A stretch of DNA of 64,000 nucleotides from Affinundibacterium seohonense (GTDB taxonomy: Bacteria; Pseudomonadota; Gammaproteobacteria; Burkholderiales; Burkholderiaceae_D). Location: contig NZ_JACOFW010000003.1 of the NCBI RefSeq assembly GCF_014284305.1, positions 86,476 through 150,475 on the forward strand, written 5' to 3'. The notes under the pieces were generated by a model. The model was given only the letters and a program-made list of their open reading frames with translations. It had not been told where the DNA came from and searched no databases. Shown here piece after piece: positions 1 through 8,736 of this stretch (positions within the stretch are counted from its first letter, which is position 1; each line of letters begins with the position of its first letter). The translations under genes and the position numbers were made by a program.

Positions 1-513
1 AAACACGATGCACGCGCTAGCAGGCACTGCTAATTCTTCCGCCGCTTTTAAGAACACTTCAGGATCGGGTTTGGCTTTACTGACTTTATTGCCATCGACA
101 ATCGCATCAAACTGATCGAGCAACTGTATGCGCTCCAAGATCAAGACCGCATTTTTACTCGCTGATCCCAGCGCCACTTTGATGCCCTGCGCGCGCACTG
201 AAGTCAAAAACTCGGCAGCACCTGGCAAAATTTCTTCTGGTCCGATTTGCTGTATGTATTCCAAGTACCAACCATTCTTACGCACCAAGGCCGCATCAAA
301 TTCCGCGTCATCAAGCTGCTTGCCACCCAAGCGCAAAATCAATTTCAAAGACTCAACCCGACTGACACCTTTAAGCTGCTCATTGTCATGCTCAGTAAAA
401 TCAAAACCCAAACTATTCGCCAAACGCTTCCAAGCCAGATAGTGATACTTCGCGGTATCCACAATCACACCATCTAGGTCAAAAATGCAGGCTGGTTTCA
501 TAGACTTACTCAT
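1..513 (-). CDS. pgmB: beta-phosphoglucomutase, HAD family (3' end outside window)
   Basis: The minus strand from an ATG at 513 is open to the window edge (171 codons, C-terminus missing). The N-terminus carries the HAD nucleophile motif DLDGVIVDT, directly followed by KYHYLAWKRLA, the cap arrangement typical of beta-phosphoglucomutases. Later come GSASKNA (motif II) and KAKPDPEVF (motif III). Family enzymes interconvert beta-glucose 1-phosphate and glucose 6-phosphate in the cytoplasm, usually beside a maltose, trehalose or kojibiose phosphorylase; that partner would lie left of this window. Two LacI-type palindromes upstream suggest sugar-responsive control. The HAD assignment is firm; the PGM substrate is inferred from motif order. 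Confidence 0.85.
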   Translation of the reverse strand, partial: MSKSMKPACIFDLDGVIVDTAKYHYLAWKRLANSLGFDFTEHDNEQLKGVSRVESLKLILRLGGKQLDDAEFDAALVRKNGWYLEYIQQIGPEEILPGAAEFLTSVRAQGIKVALGSASKNAVLILERIQLLDQFDAIVDGNKVSKAKPDPEVFLKAAEELAVPASACIVF

Positions 514-572
514 ATTCTGGAAAATTAAAAAGCGCTGATTGAATGATTTTTTGTGAATTTTTAATGGGTTAA

Positions 573-588
573 TTCAAAGCGCTTTGGA
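573..588. promoter_or_regulatory. LacI/GalR-type operator, copy 1
   Basis: Palindromic core CAAAGCGCTTTG in the context TTCAAAGCGCTTTGGA, about 60 bp upstream of the beta-phosphoglucomutase ATG. The central CG and the symmetric flanks are typical of LacI-family operators. It is 32 bp, about three helical turns, from a second copy. Confidence 0.7.
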
Positions 589-604
589 TTGATTTCCAGT
601 TTAA

Positions 605-620
605 TTCAAAGCGCTTTGAA
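605..620. promoter_or_regulatory. LacI/GalR-type operator, copy 2
   Basis: Perfect 16-bp palindrome TTCAAAGCGCTTTGAA, same core as the copy at 573-588. Two in-phase sites fit cooperative binding or looping by a dimeric or tetrameric LacI-family repressor. No such repressor gene lies in this window. Confidence 0.7.
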
Positions 621-821
621 AAGTAAAGCAAAAAACGCGAGGTTTTGTTGTTTTGTGGAATTGAAGGGATGGCGCTTGCTCTGACCTATAGACGAAATCA
701 CTACGCAACTGCCGGAAAAATAGCAGTTACAAGATTCACCGAGCATTTGAAACATCATTGTGATTCTTACATTTGTATGTTAACTTCGTTTTCTTTCACA
801 TTGAAACAAGTTAGATCTCGT

Positions 822-1352
822 ATGGCTCAATCACCTTACTTTGTAGAGACTCGCTGGGGCGGGAGTGAAGATTCCCCACCCGTCAAACGTCTGGCTGAAA
901 TCGTTGATGAACTCAACGTCAATGATAGTGAACATCCCGATACATGGTTAGTACATGAGGAAAGCGGTTGGACATTGCGGCTGGATGAGGAAGGTTTCGC
1001 TTATTTGGACGATCCAGATCTTTCAACTATGGGACACATGAATAGCGTATCTCGCGCTAAAGGACTGGAATTGTGGATTAAATTTGTGGAAGCAGGCCCT
1101 AAAGGCGTTGAATCCTTTACTTGGGTTCAAGGACCTAGAATATTTTCAGAACTAGAAATCAGAAACCAACGCATCGAATCTGAAAGAATTATTCTCGAAA
1201 GTGATCGCGAGTTTTTTCAACAGTTAGGAACTGAAGACCAAACTCAGAGTGGCAAAAATGCCAGTTGTACACGTGGGCGTATCGAGTACAGCGTATTTTG
1301 TGCTGTTCATCACTTCGAGCAAATCCGAAAGCGCCCATGCCCATTTGTATAG
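822..1352 (+). CDS. hypothetical protein
   Basis: Unrecognised protein of 176 residues from the ATG at 822. The frame is open further upstream to 645, but that extension reads like non-coding sequence (poor residue composition) and overlaps the region next to the LacI-type operators, so 822 was preferred; no strong ribosome site is visible at either start. The protein is acidic and soluble, with no signal peptide or membrane segment, rich in Trp and Glu (WGGSEDSPP, WLVHEESGW). The last 35 residues are Cys- and Arg-rich and differ in character from the rest, so the C-terminus may be a shifted or decayed end. No function is proposed. Confidence 0.5.
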   Translation: MAQSPYFVETRWGGSEDSPPVKRLAEIVDELNVNDSEHPDTWLVHEESGWTLRLDEEGFAYLDDPDLSTMGHMNSVSRAKGLELWIKFVEAGPKGVESFTWVQGPRIFSELEIRNQRIESERIILESDREFFQQLGTEDQTQSGKNASCTRGRIEYSVFCAVHHFEQIRKRPCPFV

Positions 1353-1493
1353 TCTTGGCGCAGAAATCTAGCCTTTGATCGATTGAACAAATGACGGCGG
1401 TTCAAACTTGAACACTTTTACCAACGCACGCTCGCCCCTGTTAGCCTCTCATCTCAAACGCAAAACCTGAAGTTACACAACCCAAATCAGTCA

Positions 1494-2318
1494 ATGAAAA
1501 AAACAAAAATACTCATTTTCCTTCTCTGCGCAGCCCTGACAAGCTGCGCAAGCATCTCCCCAAAACAAGAACTGATAGACAACCCCACTCCCCTGTCACG
1601 AGAAATTTTCAATACGGTATCCGCCGAGCAATTTGAGAGCGCCAATTTTGTCTCTTCACGCGGTGCGCAATTACCCTATCGCTTGCTGCGGCCATCAAAA
1701 CTAATTCCAGGAAAAATTTATCCGCTAGTAGTCCAACTGCATGGATCAGGAGAAATTGGGACTGACAATGTAAGCCAGTTAGATCGACTGGCGAAAAGCT
1801 GGGCAATGCCGGATGTTCGCGATCGGTATCAGGCCTTTATTTTGATTCCGCAGTTTTCAATCAGAAGCGCGAACTATGGTCCAGCTTCACCGGGTCAACA
1901 TGCTGTGCCTTCGGCTATGTTGAATGACACAGTTGAGCTAATTAAGCAATTTAGCGCAGCAAATCCCGTGGATAAATCACGGATCTACGCCTCGGGATTT
2001 TCTATGGGTGGCTCAGCAACTTGGCTGTTGCCAAGCATCGCACCGGGTATGTTTGCAGGCATTGTTCCCATGTGTGGAATCGCGCCGCCTAACTCTCTGG
2101 CAAACAGTTTTACGAATCTCCCTATCATCGTGATTCACGGTGACGCAGATTTAGAGAACCCGATTACCGCTGATCGACGATTTGTCCAAGCGATTGCTAG
2201 TCAAGCTGGGCAGCAAGTCACATTGAGAGAGTACAAAGGGCTGAAGCATCAGCCACCTTCCGATGTCTATCCCGGATACTGGTGGCGTGATTGGTTATTT
2301 AGTCAGCAGCTCAAATAA
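1494..2318 (+). CDS. lipoprotein alpha/beta hydrolase (esterase/PHB-depolymerase-like)
   Basis: 274 residues. The N-terminus is a lipoprotein signal (MKKTK, hydrophobic stretch, lipobox LTSC with Cys 18), so it probably sits in the envelope. The hydrolase fold is shown by the oxyanion strand VVQLHGSGE, the nucleophile elbow GFSMGG (Ser 170), an acid in IHGDAD (Asp 217 or 219) and His 252 in KGLKHQPP. The layout resembles predicted peptidases and feruloyl/PHB-depolymerase-like esterases of the prolyl-oligopeptidase type. The substrate cannot be read from the sequence. It is a single gene, with the next one convergent. Confidence 0.75.
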   Translation: MKKTKILIFLLCAALTSCASISPKQELIDNPTPLSREIFNTVSAEQFESANFVSSRGAQLPYRLLRPSKLIPGKIYPLVVQLHGSGEIGTDNVSQLDRLAKSWAMPDVRDRYQAFILIPQFSIRSANYGPASPGQHAVPSAMLNDTVELIKQFSAANPVDKSRIYASGFSMGGSATWLLPSIAPGMFAGIVPMCGIAPPNSLANSFTNLPIIVIHGDADLENPITADRRFVQAIASQAGQQVTLREYKGLKHQPPSDVYPGYWWRDWLFSQQLK

Positions 2319-2384
2319 GGTCTATTTCGACGGACTGCTGATTTACGATAACTGCAAAACAGCGTTGTCCGTCGTCGCCTAAAT

Positions 2385-2750
2385 TCAGCCAGCTTTGTCA
2401 CACATCTTACGGCAGCTTGCAGCGCAATCGTGACAAGCCTTGACACAGGCATCCATGCCGCCAACGGCTTCACAGCTTTTGGCGCAAGCCTCACAAATAT
2501 CAGCGCAAATGCCGCAAAGCGCTTGATGGAATGGTGAACCAGATAAATGCATGTTGGCGGATGTTTGACAGATCGCAGCGCAATCCATCATTAGTCGAAA
2601 ATGCGTGGCTTCGACATGCGCTCCGCCCATCTCCAGACAATGCATCATCGCCGTGTGCAAACAAGTCGCGTGGCAATGCGTGCAGGCTTCAATACACGAT
2701 TGCATCTCTTTATTGTGGGCAGTGTGGTCGCTCGCCATGATTTGATTCAT
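2385..2750 (-). CDS. four-helix bundle copper-storage protein (Csp/DUF326-like)
   Basis: 121 residues from the ATG at 2750, which has a clear AGGAGA site 8 nt upstream; an upstream in-frame extension to 2870 lacks such a site and was rejected. The protein is packed with Cys and His in helical CxxxC spacing (CIEACTHCHATC, CAAICQTSA, CGICADICEACAKSC, CVKACHDCAASCRKMC). This is the pattern of Csp proteins, whose four-helix bundles store many Cu(I) ions inside the tube. There is no signal peptide, so it is probably cytosolic (Csp3-like). One of the recurrent GTNCGN4CNNAC palindromes lies 112 bp upstream. Confidence 0.85.
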   Translation of the reverse strand: MNQIMASDHTAHNKEMQSCIEACTHCHATCLHTAMMHCLEMGGAHVEATHFRLMMDCAAICQTSANMHLSGSPFHQALCGICADICEACAKSCEAVGGMDACVKACHDCAASCRKMCDKAG

Positions 2751-2861
2751 TTGTGGTTCTCCTAAAATGGTTAATTGGAAAGAGCTACGATTCACCGTAA
2801 AAGCAATCGGTCGAGATGCTCCTCTTTCTACTGACAATAGGAGATTGATGGGTAAGAGTCT

Positions 2862-2875
2862 GTTCGACAACGTAC
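2862..2875. promoter_or_regulatory. recurrent palindrome site 1 (GTTCGACAACGTAC)
   Basis: Matches the 14-bp consensus GTNCGN4CNNAC that recurs in promoter gaps of this window. It lies 112 bp upstream of the copper-storage gene and 148 bp upstream of the divergent VOC gene. Regulatory role inferred from recurrence. Confidence 0.5.
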
Positions 2876-3023
2876 GATTATTCTCTTTTTGGACTATTTC
2901 TCATCAGCTTATTCATTGCATGATCTAAAAAGTTGGCAGACAGGCTGCATACACCTTACTATCTAGCCATGCGATCAAGGCATATCGCGATTCAGTCGTT
3001 TTTCTTCTCAAACAGGAGGCAAC

Positions 3024-3410
3024 ATGCAAAGAGTCACAGGCATAGGCGGTATCTTTTTCAAAGCTAAGGATGCACCGGCATTGCAGGCTTGGTACAAACA
3101 GCATTTAGGCATTGATGTTCAGGCTTGGGGTGGCACAGCTTTTAGTTGGGCGGACAAGGAAGGCAAGCCAGTCGGTGGCACCACGATTTGGTCTATCGGT
3201 GGCCAAGAGGGAGATGCGTTCGCCCCCAGCTCGGCACCTTTTATGATCAATTATCGAGTCGACGATTTGCTTGGCTTAGTTGAGCTACTGAAAGAAGAAG
3301 GCTGCCATGTGCTCGATAAGATAGACGAATCTGAGTACGGTAAATTTGCCTGGGTGATTGATCCCGAAGGCAATAAAGTTGAGCTCTGGCAGCCGCCGCT
3401 AGGTCAATAA
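3024..3410 (+). CDS. VOC family protein (glyoxalase/bleomycin-resistance fold)
   Basis: 128 residues with an AGGAGG ribosome site just before the ATG. One vicinal-oxygen-chelate domain is visible: an N-terminal strand-helix unit (GIGGIFFKAKDAPALQAWYKQHLG) and a C-terminal one ending in the hallmark DPEGNKVELWQPP, whose Glu usually is a metal ligand. Sequences of this kind are annotated as glyoxalase-like or antibiotic-resistance-like proteins, but the substrate is unknown. It is followed after 25 bp by a membrane protein on the same strand and may share its transcript. Confidence 0.8.
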   Translation: MQRVTGIGGIFFKAKDAPALQAWYKQHLGIDVQAWGGTAFSWADKEGKPVGGTTIWSIGGQEGDAFAPSSAPFMINYRVDDLLGLVELLKEEGCHVLDKIDESEYGKFAWVIDPEGNKVELWQPPLGQ

Positions 3411-3435
3411 CCAACATTCAGCCAACATCCTACTC

Positions 3436-3843
3436 ATGCCAACGAACATCATCACCGTCGCCGGTCGTTTCTCAATTTTTATACTCGTATCACTAGTCGC
3501 CTTCACGGCAATTTTGTACTTCGTTACTCGCCATCGCGTACGACGTCCTCAAGGTTTCAAGGTGATCGCAGTCGCACTTTTGGTCGTCGTTGGCGGCATG
3601 GTGTTTGCTAAATTTGGAAACAATGCAGGTTTACCGTGGTGGATTTATTATACGGTTCCCGCACTTGTGACCTTGCTAGTGCCGCCCTTGTCTTTTAAAT
3701 TCAATGGCAAAGAATTGCTGCAGTATTTGTTACTGGCCTTTCTATCATCGCCAGCGATTCATGTACTGTTTTCGTTTTTCTTTGACTGGCACGAATATAT
3801 GCCTTTCATCCATATACCTTCGCTGCGCTCATTGCTTGCCTAA
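3436..3843 (+). CDS. hypothetical membrane protein
   Basis: 135 residues with about four hydrophobic helices (near residues 10-30, 42-58, 68-84 and 92-115) and a basic loop HRVRRPQG after the first, which sets that loop on the cytoplasmic side. I do not recognise the family. It begins 25 bp after the VOC gene and is probably co-transcribed with it. No catalytic motif is visible. Confidence 0.65.
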   Translation: MPTNIITVAGRFSIFILVSLVAFTAILYFVTRHRVRRPQGFKVIAVALLVVVGGMVFAKFGNNAGLPWWIYYTVPALVTLLVPPLSFKFNGKELLQYLLLAFLSSPAIHVLFSFFFDWHEYMPFIHIPSLRSLLA

Positions 3844-3882
3844 ATACATGCAATGAACGGTTAGTGGAATACGGCTTCGCCA

Positions 3883-4704
3883 CTACTGACGGATAAATGT
3901 CAGCAAATCTTGTGTGAATTTTTCTCTATGCGTTGCAAACAAACCGTGTGGCGCGCCGGGGTATTCAATCAGCTTGGCGTCCTTGATGCCTTGTGCAGCC
4001 AATCTAGCCGAGGCTTCAATAGGTACGGTCTTATCTTCTGTGCCGTGAATAATTAAAGTCGGTACTTTAAAATGCGCTAAGTCACCGCGAAAATCCGTGC
4101 TTGAAAAGGACTTTAAGCATGCCAGAGTCGCTTTGAGACTAGCCTGCATAGCGATATTGCGCATATTGTCTAACAGCTCATCACTGATCACATTGCCGGG
4201 CGTATCCGCACCGAAAAAAGCACGAAAGAAGCTAGTGAAAAACTTGGCACGATCTTCATTGATTTTCTGCGCAGTTTCATCAAATGCCGCTTGCTCAGTG
4301 CCGCTTGGATTGTCGGCCGTCTTTAAGCGAAAGGGAACGATAGAAGATACCAGTGCCGCTTTTGCCACTGACTTACCACCATGGCGCGACATATAGCGAG
4401 CGACTTCCCCACCGCCCATAGAAAATCCTACGATGATCGCGTTCTGCGCTTGTGTGTATTCAATCACGGCAGCAAGATCGTCGCTCAAAGTATCATAATC
4501 GTAGCCATCCCAGGGTTGGGCAGAACGGCCAAAACCACGACAATCATAGGCAATCGCGCGATATCCTGCATCCGCGATTGCCATCGCTTGTGCATCCCAG
4601 CTATCGGACGATAAAGGCCAACCGTGAATCAAAATGATGGGCTGACCTGCACCCCAGTCTTTTACATAAAGCTTAGTATGGTCTTTTGTATCAATGTAAG
4701 TCAT
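3883..4704 (-). CDS. alpha/beta hydrolase, non-heme chloroperoxidase type
   Basis: 273 residues from the ATG at 4704; an in-frame extension to 4806 was rejected because homology-like sequence starts at MTYIDTKD. The fold is textbook: oxyanion motif LIHGWP, nucleophile elbow GFSMGG (Ser 95), acid Asp 224 in HGTEDKTVP and His 253 in GAPHG. CRGFGRSAQPWDGYDYDT is characteristic of the cofactor-free haloperoxidase/arylesterase group, which in practice acts as an esterase or perhydrolase. No signal peptide. A recurrent palindrome 89 bp upstream suggests stress-type control. Confidence 0.85.
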   Translation of the reverse strand: MTYIDTKDHTKLYVKDWGAGQPIILIHGWPLSSDSWDAQAMAIADAGYRAIAYDCRGFGRSAQPWDGYDYDTLSDDLAAVIEYTQAQNAIIVGFSMGGGEVARYMSRHGGKSVAKAALVSSIVPFRLKTADNPSGTEQAAFDETAQKINEDRAKFFTSFFRAFFGADTPGNVISDELLDNMRNIAMQASLKATLACLKSFSSTDFRGDLAHFKVPTLIIHGTEDKTVPIEASARLAAQGIKDAKLIEYPGAPHGLFATHREKFTQDLLTFIRQ

Positions 4705-4792
4705 GGCCCAGCCCTTTACGTGAATCAGTGCGGATAAATTCGAATCGCGATACCTTCGAGGCCGAATATAGGCGGTCAGCATACGTTTGACC

Positions 4793-4806
4793 GTACGACA
4801 GCGCAC
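4793..4806. promoter_or_regulatory. recurrent palindrome site 2 (GTACGACAGCGCAC)
   Basis: Fits GTNCGN4CNNAC. It lies 89 bp upstream of the alpha/beta hydrolase (minus strand) and 134 bp upstream of the SSB-like gene (plus strand). Confidence 0.45.
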
Positions 4807-4939
4807 CCAATTAAGAAGAAAAGTACGATCAAAGAGGAACCAGTAACGTATTAAAATGTTGCCGGCATTAAATGCTTAGGTTCTACCCACGGGACAGGCT
4901 CTATAATGGCCGTCATTCCATTTTTATGAAGCACTCAAG

Positions 4940-5248
4940 ATGATAGATGCACTGATCGCAGGACGCCTATATGGCATCGCTGAACAAAGAACGGGCCATG
5001 CGGGTTCTAGCTACGTAACTTGCAAAGTCAAAGCAATGACAGATGATGGCGATGGCATCATCTGCAATGTGATTGCCTTTAACGATGTTGTGCGCGAGGC
5101 TTTGCTCGGTTTGGAGGATGGTGCGAGTGTTAGTCTGTCAGGTGCATTGACACCCAAGGTCTGGACTGACAAGCAAGGTAATGCACGTCCAGCTTTAGAT
5201 TTAGTCGCGCATAGCATACTGACGTTATCGCAATCTGCGTCTGAATAA
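4940..5248 (+). CDS. small single-stranded-DNA-binding (OB-fold) protein
   Basis: 102 residues. The segments MIDALIAGRLYGIAEQRTG, YVTCKVKA, VIAFNDVVREALLGLEDGASVSLSGALTPKVW and LVAHSILTL match the strand order of a single OB fold as in SSB/PriB-like proteins. It lacks the acidic C-terminal tail of housekeeping SSB, so it is a short accessory paralogue and not the essential ssb. It stands alone and ends directly before a strong terminator. Confidence 0.7.
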   Translation: MIDALIAGRLYGIAEQRTGHAGSSYVTCKVKAMTDDGDGIICNVIAFNDVVREALLGLEDGASVSLSGALTPKVWTDKQGNARPALDLVAHSILTLSQSASE

Positions 5249-5251
5249 AAA

Positions 5252-5284
5252 ACGGCGACTTGAATGTCAAGTCGCCGTCTGTAT
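5252..5284 (+). terminator. rho-independent terminator after the SSB-like gene
   Basis: 12-bp perfect stem ACGGCGACTTGA / TCAAGTCGCCGT with a 3-nt loop, followed by a T-rich tract. It starts 4 bp past the stop codon. Confidence 0.9.
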
Positions 5285-5369
5285 TTTATTTTGAGCGTTT
5301 TATATTAAGTCGTACTTGACTCGAATTTAGCTCAAAATTAGCTCAAATTTGCTTCGCCTTCACGACCAT

Positions 5370-6047
5370 CTAGTCATTGCTAACCAAGCGACCATCGGTC
5401 AATCGTACCCGATCGCCTTCGCGCCACTCTGGTTTATTGCTTGGCTTAAAGGTGCGAATGTCACCGTTTTCCATTTTCACAACGACTTCGTAGATGGTTT
5501 GCGTGTTACGACTTTTTTCGATCTCGTTGCCAGCGTAACCACCACCCACAGCACCAGCGACTGTCGCTAGTTTACGTCCATTACCGCCACCGACTTGATT
5601 ACCGATCACACCGCCAAGGACAGCACCTGCCACGGCGCCAATGCCGCTACCCTTTTCTGCTTTTTGTTCATAACTAGTAACAGAGTCAACCACACCACAT
5701 TGCTGGCAGATCGACTTACGTGGCGCTTCTGCGACCTTCACTGGTTCGCGAACTTTTTCTGCCGGACGCGCTGTTACGGTTTTATTGCTATTGGTGGATG
5801 TTTGACGTGACGCAGCATTGTCAGTTGAGGCGACTGGTTGAACTGGAGTCTCTACAGCATCCTTAGATTGTGCTGATGCGACATCCGTGGCCAAGCTGTT
5901 AGGCATAGAATCTTGTTTGACTTCACTCTTTGATCCTGGCAGTAGACCTGTCATCGCTGCGACGCCGACCAGACTAAAGATAATAACGGCAATGGCGGCA
6001 ATCGCCATTAATGGGTGTAAAGTTTTTTTCGATTGGTTATCGCTCAT
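5370..6047 (-). CDS. glycine-zipper 2TM domain protein
   Basis: 225 residues. A single N-terminal membrane helix (residues about 12-35) is followed by a Pro/Thr/Lys-rich linker. A pair of Cys (CQQCG) then precedes a glycine-zipper pair (GIGAVAGAVLGGVIGNQVGGG and the following ATVAGAVGGGYAGNEIE), and the C-terminal YEVVVKMENGDIRTF...GDRVRL strand unit is typical of the Rickettsia 17-kDa-antigen-like family. The role is envelope-associated but not defined. The same module with the same CxxCG-type motif occurs in the protein at 28929-30071, so they are paralogues. Confidence 0.8.
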   Translation of the reverse strand: MSDNQSKKTLHPLMAIAAIAVIIFSLVGVAAMTGLLPGSKSEVKQDSMPNSLATDVASAQSKDAVETPVQPVASTDNAASRQTSTNSNKTVTARPAEKVREPVKVAEAPRKSICQQCGVVDSVTSYEQKAEKGSGIGAVAGAVLGGVIGNQVGGGNGRKLATVAGAVGGGYAGNEIEKSRNTQTIYEVVVKMENGDIRTFKPSNKPEWREGDRVRLTDGRLVSND

Positions 6048-6350
6048 TTTGGACTCTTATTTGATGTGGACACGCATAGTAACGGCTATTTCACTTTGAA
6101 GGTTGACCAAGTCAAGCGAATGCACCGCATTCATCCCAAATGGGCAAACGCTAGTGTCAATTTTTAAATAATGCATTTAGCAACGCTGCGATCATCATCG
6201 AAGGTAAAAGCGTTCAAGCACAGCCAACGGTAATGCAAGCGAATTATGACTTTTAGCCAGAGTTATCGATGCAAAAAAAAGATCGATATTGTCATCTTCG
6301 CCGAACTCTCATAAGATGCATTCCTCACTGTTTTATTTATAAGGATATCT

Positions 6351-8486
6351 ATGTCCCCTACAAACTGGTCTGCACTCGGCGTCTCTATGATCATGGCGAT
6401 GAGTAGCACACAAGTCGCTGCACAAGCGAGCAAAACTCTATCAGCACCCATCGCGGCCAAAGCCCAGTGGTCTGAAGTCCGCCACGGTGAGACGGTCACC
6501 GATGATTACCGCTGGTTACAGAAAAAAGAAGATCCAAACGTCATCGCCTATCTGAATGCAGAGAATGACTACACAGCGGCCCTGACGGCAGGTGTGCAGC
6601 CTTTGGCCGACAAACTGTTTGCCGAGACCAAAGGACGCATGAAAGAAACGGATCTGTCTGTGCCTGTGCGTCGCGGCAAATATTATTACTATTCTCGTAC
6701 GGAAGCTGGCAAGCAATATGGCATCAATTGCCGTCGCCTGGCCGACGCGCAAATGAATTACGATGAAAAAGCCGCAGAAGAGATTCTGTTGGATCAAAAT
6801 GAATTAGCCAAGGGTCAAAAATTTTTCATGGTCGCGGGCACTTCGGTGAGTCCTGACGATCGCTACCTCGCCTACTTGACCGACACCACGGGCTATCGCC
6901 AATTCAAATTACAAATCAAAGATTTAAAAACTGGTGAACTCTTAAGCGACACCGCTGAACGTGTCACCAGCATGGCGTGGGCAGCAGATAACAAGACCAT
7001 GTTTTATGTGCAGGAAGATGCGACAACCAAACGCTCTGATCGCTTATTCCGCTTTAGCCTCGGTGAAAAAGCGAGCGAAATTTACCATGAAAAAGTCGAG
7101 CAATTTGGTATCGGTGTTGGCACTACCCACGATAGAAAATTCATCCAACTCCAAGCCTACGCGACGGATACCAGTGAAACATGGATGATCGCTGCGGACA
7201 AGCCACAAGCCGCATTCGCATCCGTATTGGGTCGTACGAAAGGCCATCGCTACAATGTCGAACATCGTGATGGTAGCTTGTTTATCCGCACCAACAAGAA
7301 CGCGAAAAACTTCCGTATTGTGACGGCACCTGTCGGCAAAGTCGCAGAGAAAAATTGGAAAGAAATCGTTAAGCACGATGACAAAGTTCTGGTTGGCAAC
7401 TATGAAGTGTTCCGTGACTTTTTAGCGGTGACTGAAAAAACCCAAGCGCTCAATCGCACCCGCATTTACAACTTCAAGTCCAGGCAATGGAAGAGCGTAC
7501 AGTTCAATGATGAAGTGTATTTAGCGAACACCACAGGCACGCCAGAATTCACTGCGCAAAAACTGCGTATGTCTTACCAATCACCCACCACACCGCCGAT
7601 GGTGATGGACGTTGACATGGCGAGCGGTGAGCGCCAGATCTTGAAACAACAAGAAGTGGTCGGTGGTTTTGACGCCAGCAAGTACGAAGCCCGTCGCTTG
7701 TGGGCAACAGCAAAAGATGGCGTCAAGGTGCCATTGTGGGCCGTGTATAAAAAGGGCGTGAAGTTTGATGGCACTGCCCCTACCCTGCTGTATTCCTATG
7801 GTAGCTATGGTATTTCTACCGAAGCGACCTTTGCCTTGAGTCGTTTAAGCTTACTCGACCGTGGTGTAATTTATGTGCAAGCCCACATTCGTGGCGGTAC
7901 CGATCTGGGTGAACGCTGGCACGAAGATGGTATGTTGATGAAGAAGAAAAACACCTTCACTGACTTTATCGCTGCTGCAGAATTCTTGATCCAAGAAAAA
8001 TGGACTAGCAAAGATAAGTTAATTATTCAAGGTGGTAGTGCTGGTGGTTTGCTAATGGGTGCCGTCGTCAATATGCGTCCTGACTTATTCAAAGCAGTAC
8101 ACGCGGCTGTTCCTTTCGTCGATGTGATGAACACGATGATGGATTCCAGTTTGCCATTGACGACAGGTGAATATTTGGAATGGGGCGATCCAAACAACAA
8201 GGCCGCCTACGATTACATGCGCAGCTATTCTCCGTATGACAATATCGAGAAGAAAGCTTATCCAGCCATGTTGGTCACGACGGGTCTAAACGATAGCCAG
8301 GTCATGTATTGGGAACCAGCCAAGTATGTTGCAAAATTGCGCGCACATAAAACGGATAACAATCCCCTGCTTTTAAAAACCAATATGGCAGCCGGTCATG
8401 GCGGCGCATCGGGTCGTTATGATGCAATCAAAGAAGGCGCATTCAATTATGCGTGGATGTTGTCGCAATGGGGTATTCACGAATAA
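6351..8486 (+). CDS. ptrB: oligopeptidase B (S9A serine peptidase), exported form
   Basis: 711 residues. An N-terminal signal-like segment (residues 1-24, ending ...TQVAAQA) suggests periplasmic location. A seven-bladed propeller domain precedes the C-terminal hydrolase domain with Ser 563 (GGSAGG), Asp 648 (GLNDSQV) and His 683 (AAGHGG). The N-terminal stretches ENDYTAA, GRMKETDLSVP and YYYSRTEAGKQY are oligopeptidase B signatures, as opposed to prolyl oligopeptidase. The enzyme cleaves short peptides after basic residues. AAGGAT lies upstream of the ATG. It is monocistronic, with a terminator just downstream. Confidence 0.9.
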   Translation: MSPTNWSALGVSMIMAMSSTQVAAQASKTLSAPIAAKAQWSEVRHGETVTDDYRWLQKKEDPNVIAYLNAENDYTAALTAGVQPLADKLFAETKGRMKETDLSVPVRRGKYYYYSRTEAGKQYGINCRRLADAQMNYDEKAAEEILLDQNELAKGQKFFMVAGTSVSPDDRYLAYLTDTTGYRQFKLQIKDLKTGELLSDTAERVTSMAWAADNKTMFYVQEDATTKRSDRLFRFSLGEKASEIYHEKVEQFGIGVGTTHDRKFIQLQAYATDTSETWMIAADKPQAAFASVLGRTKGHRYNVEHRDGSLFIRTNKNAKNFRIVTAPVGKVAEKNWKEIVKHDDKVLVGNYEVFRDFLAVTEKTQALNRTRIYNFKSRQWKSVQFNDEVYLANTTGTPEFTAQKLRMSYQSPTTPPMVMDVDMASGERQILKQQEVVGGFDASKYEARRLWATAKDGVKVPLWAVYKKGVKFDGTAPTLLYSYGSYGISTEATFALSRLSLLDRGVIYVQAHIRGGTDLGERWHEDGMLMKKKNTFTDFIAAAEFLIQEKWTSKDKLIIQGGSAGGLLMGAVVNMRPDLFKAVHAAVPFVDVMNTMMDSSLPLTTGEYLEWGDPNNKAAYDYMRSYSPYDNIEKKAYPAMLVTTGLNDSQVMYWEPAKYVAKLRAHKTDNNPLLLKTNMAAGHGGASGRYDAIKEGAFNYAWMLSQWGIHE

Positions 8487-8512
8487 GGTAGTTTTTAAGA
8501 ATATCCAACGAA

Positions 8513-8555
8513 AAACACAGGGATGATCCAGCACGGATATCCCTGTGTTTTTTTT
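8513..8555 (+). terminator. rho-independent terminator after ptrB
   Basis: 12-bp stem AAACACAGGGAT / ATCCCTGTGTTT around a 14-nt loop, ending in a run of T. Confidence 0.85.
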
Positions 8556-8736
8556 CAGCTATAGGTATACAAACTCTACGCGCCTGCCGAAAAATAGTCC
8601 CTCAAATAATCTTAATGAACCATCAAAATTAAATACGTTTAAGATAAACACATGCAATGCTAGTATCAGATTGGTATGAGCCTCGACTATGACGCTCGTG
8701 TCATCACAACTCACATCACTTTTAGAGGTATTCAGC

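Noticed and set aside
128-477. Plus-strand ORFs over the first 480 bp
   Set aside because: They are antisense shadows of the clear HAD-family beta-phosphoglucomutase on the minus strand.
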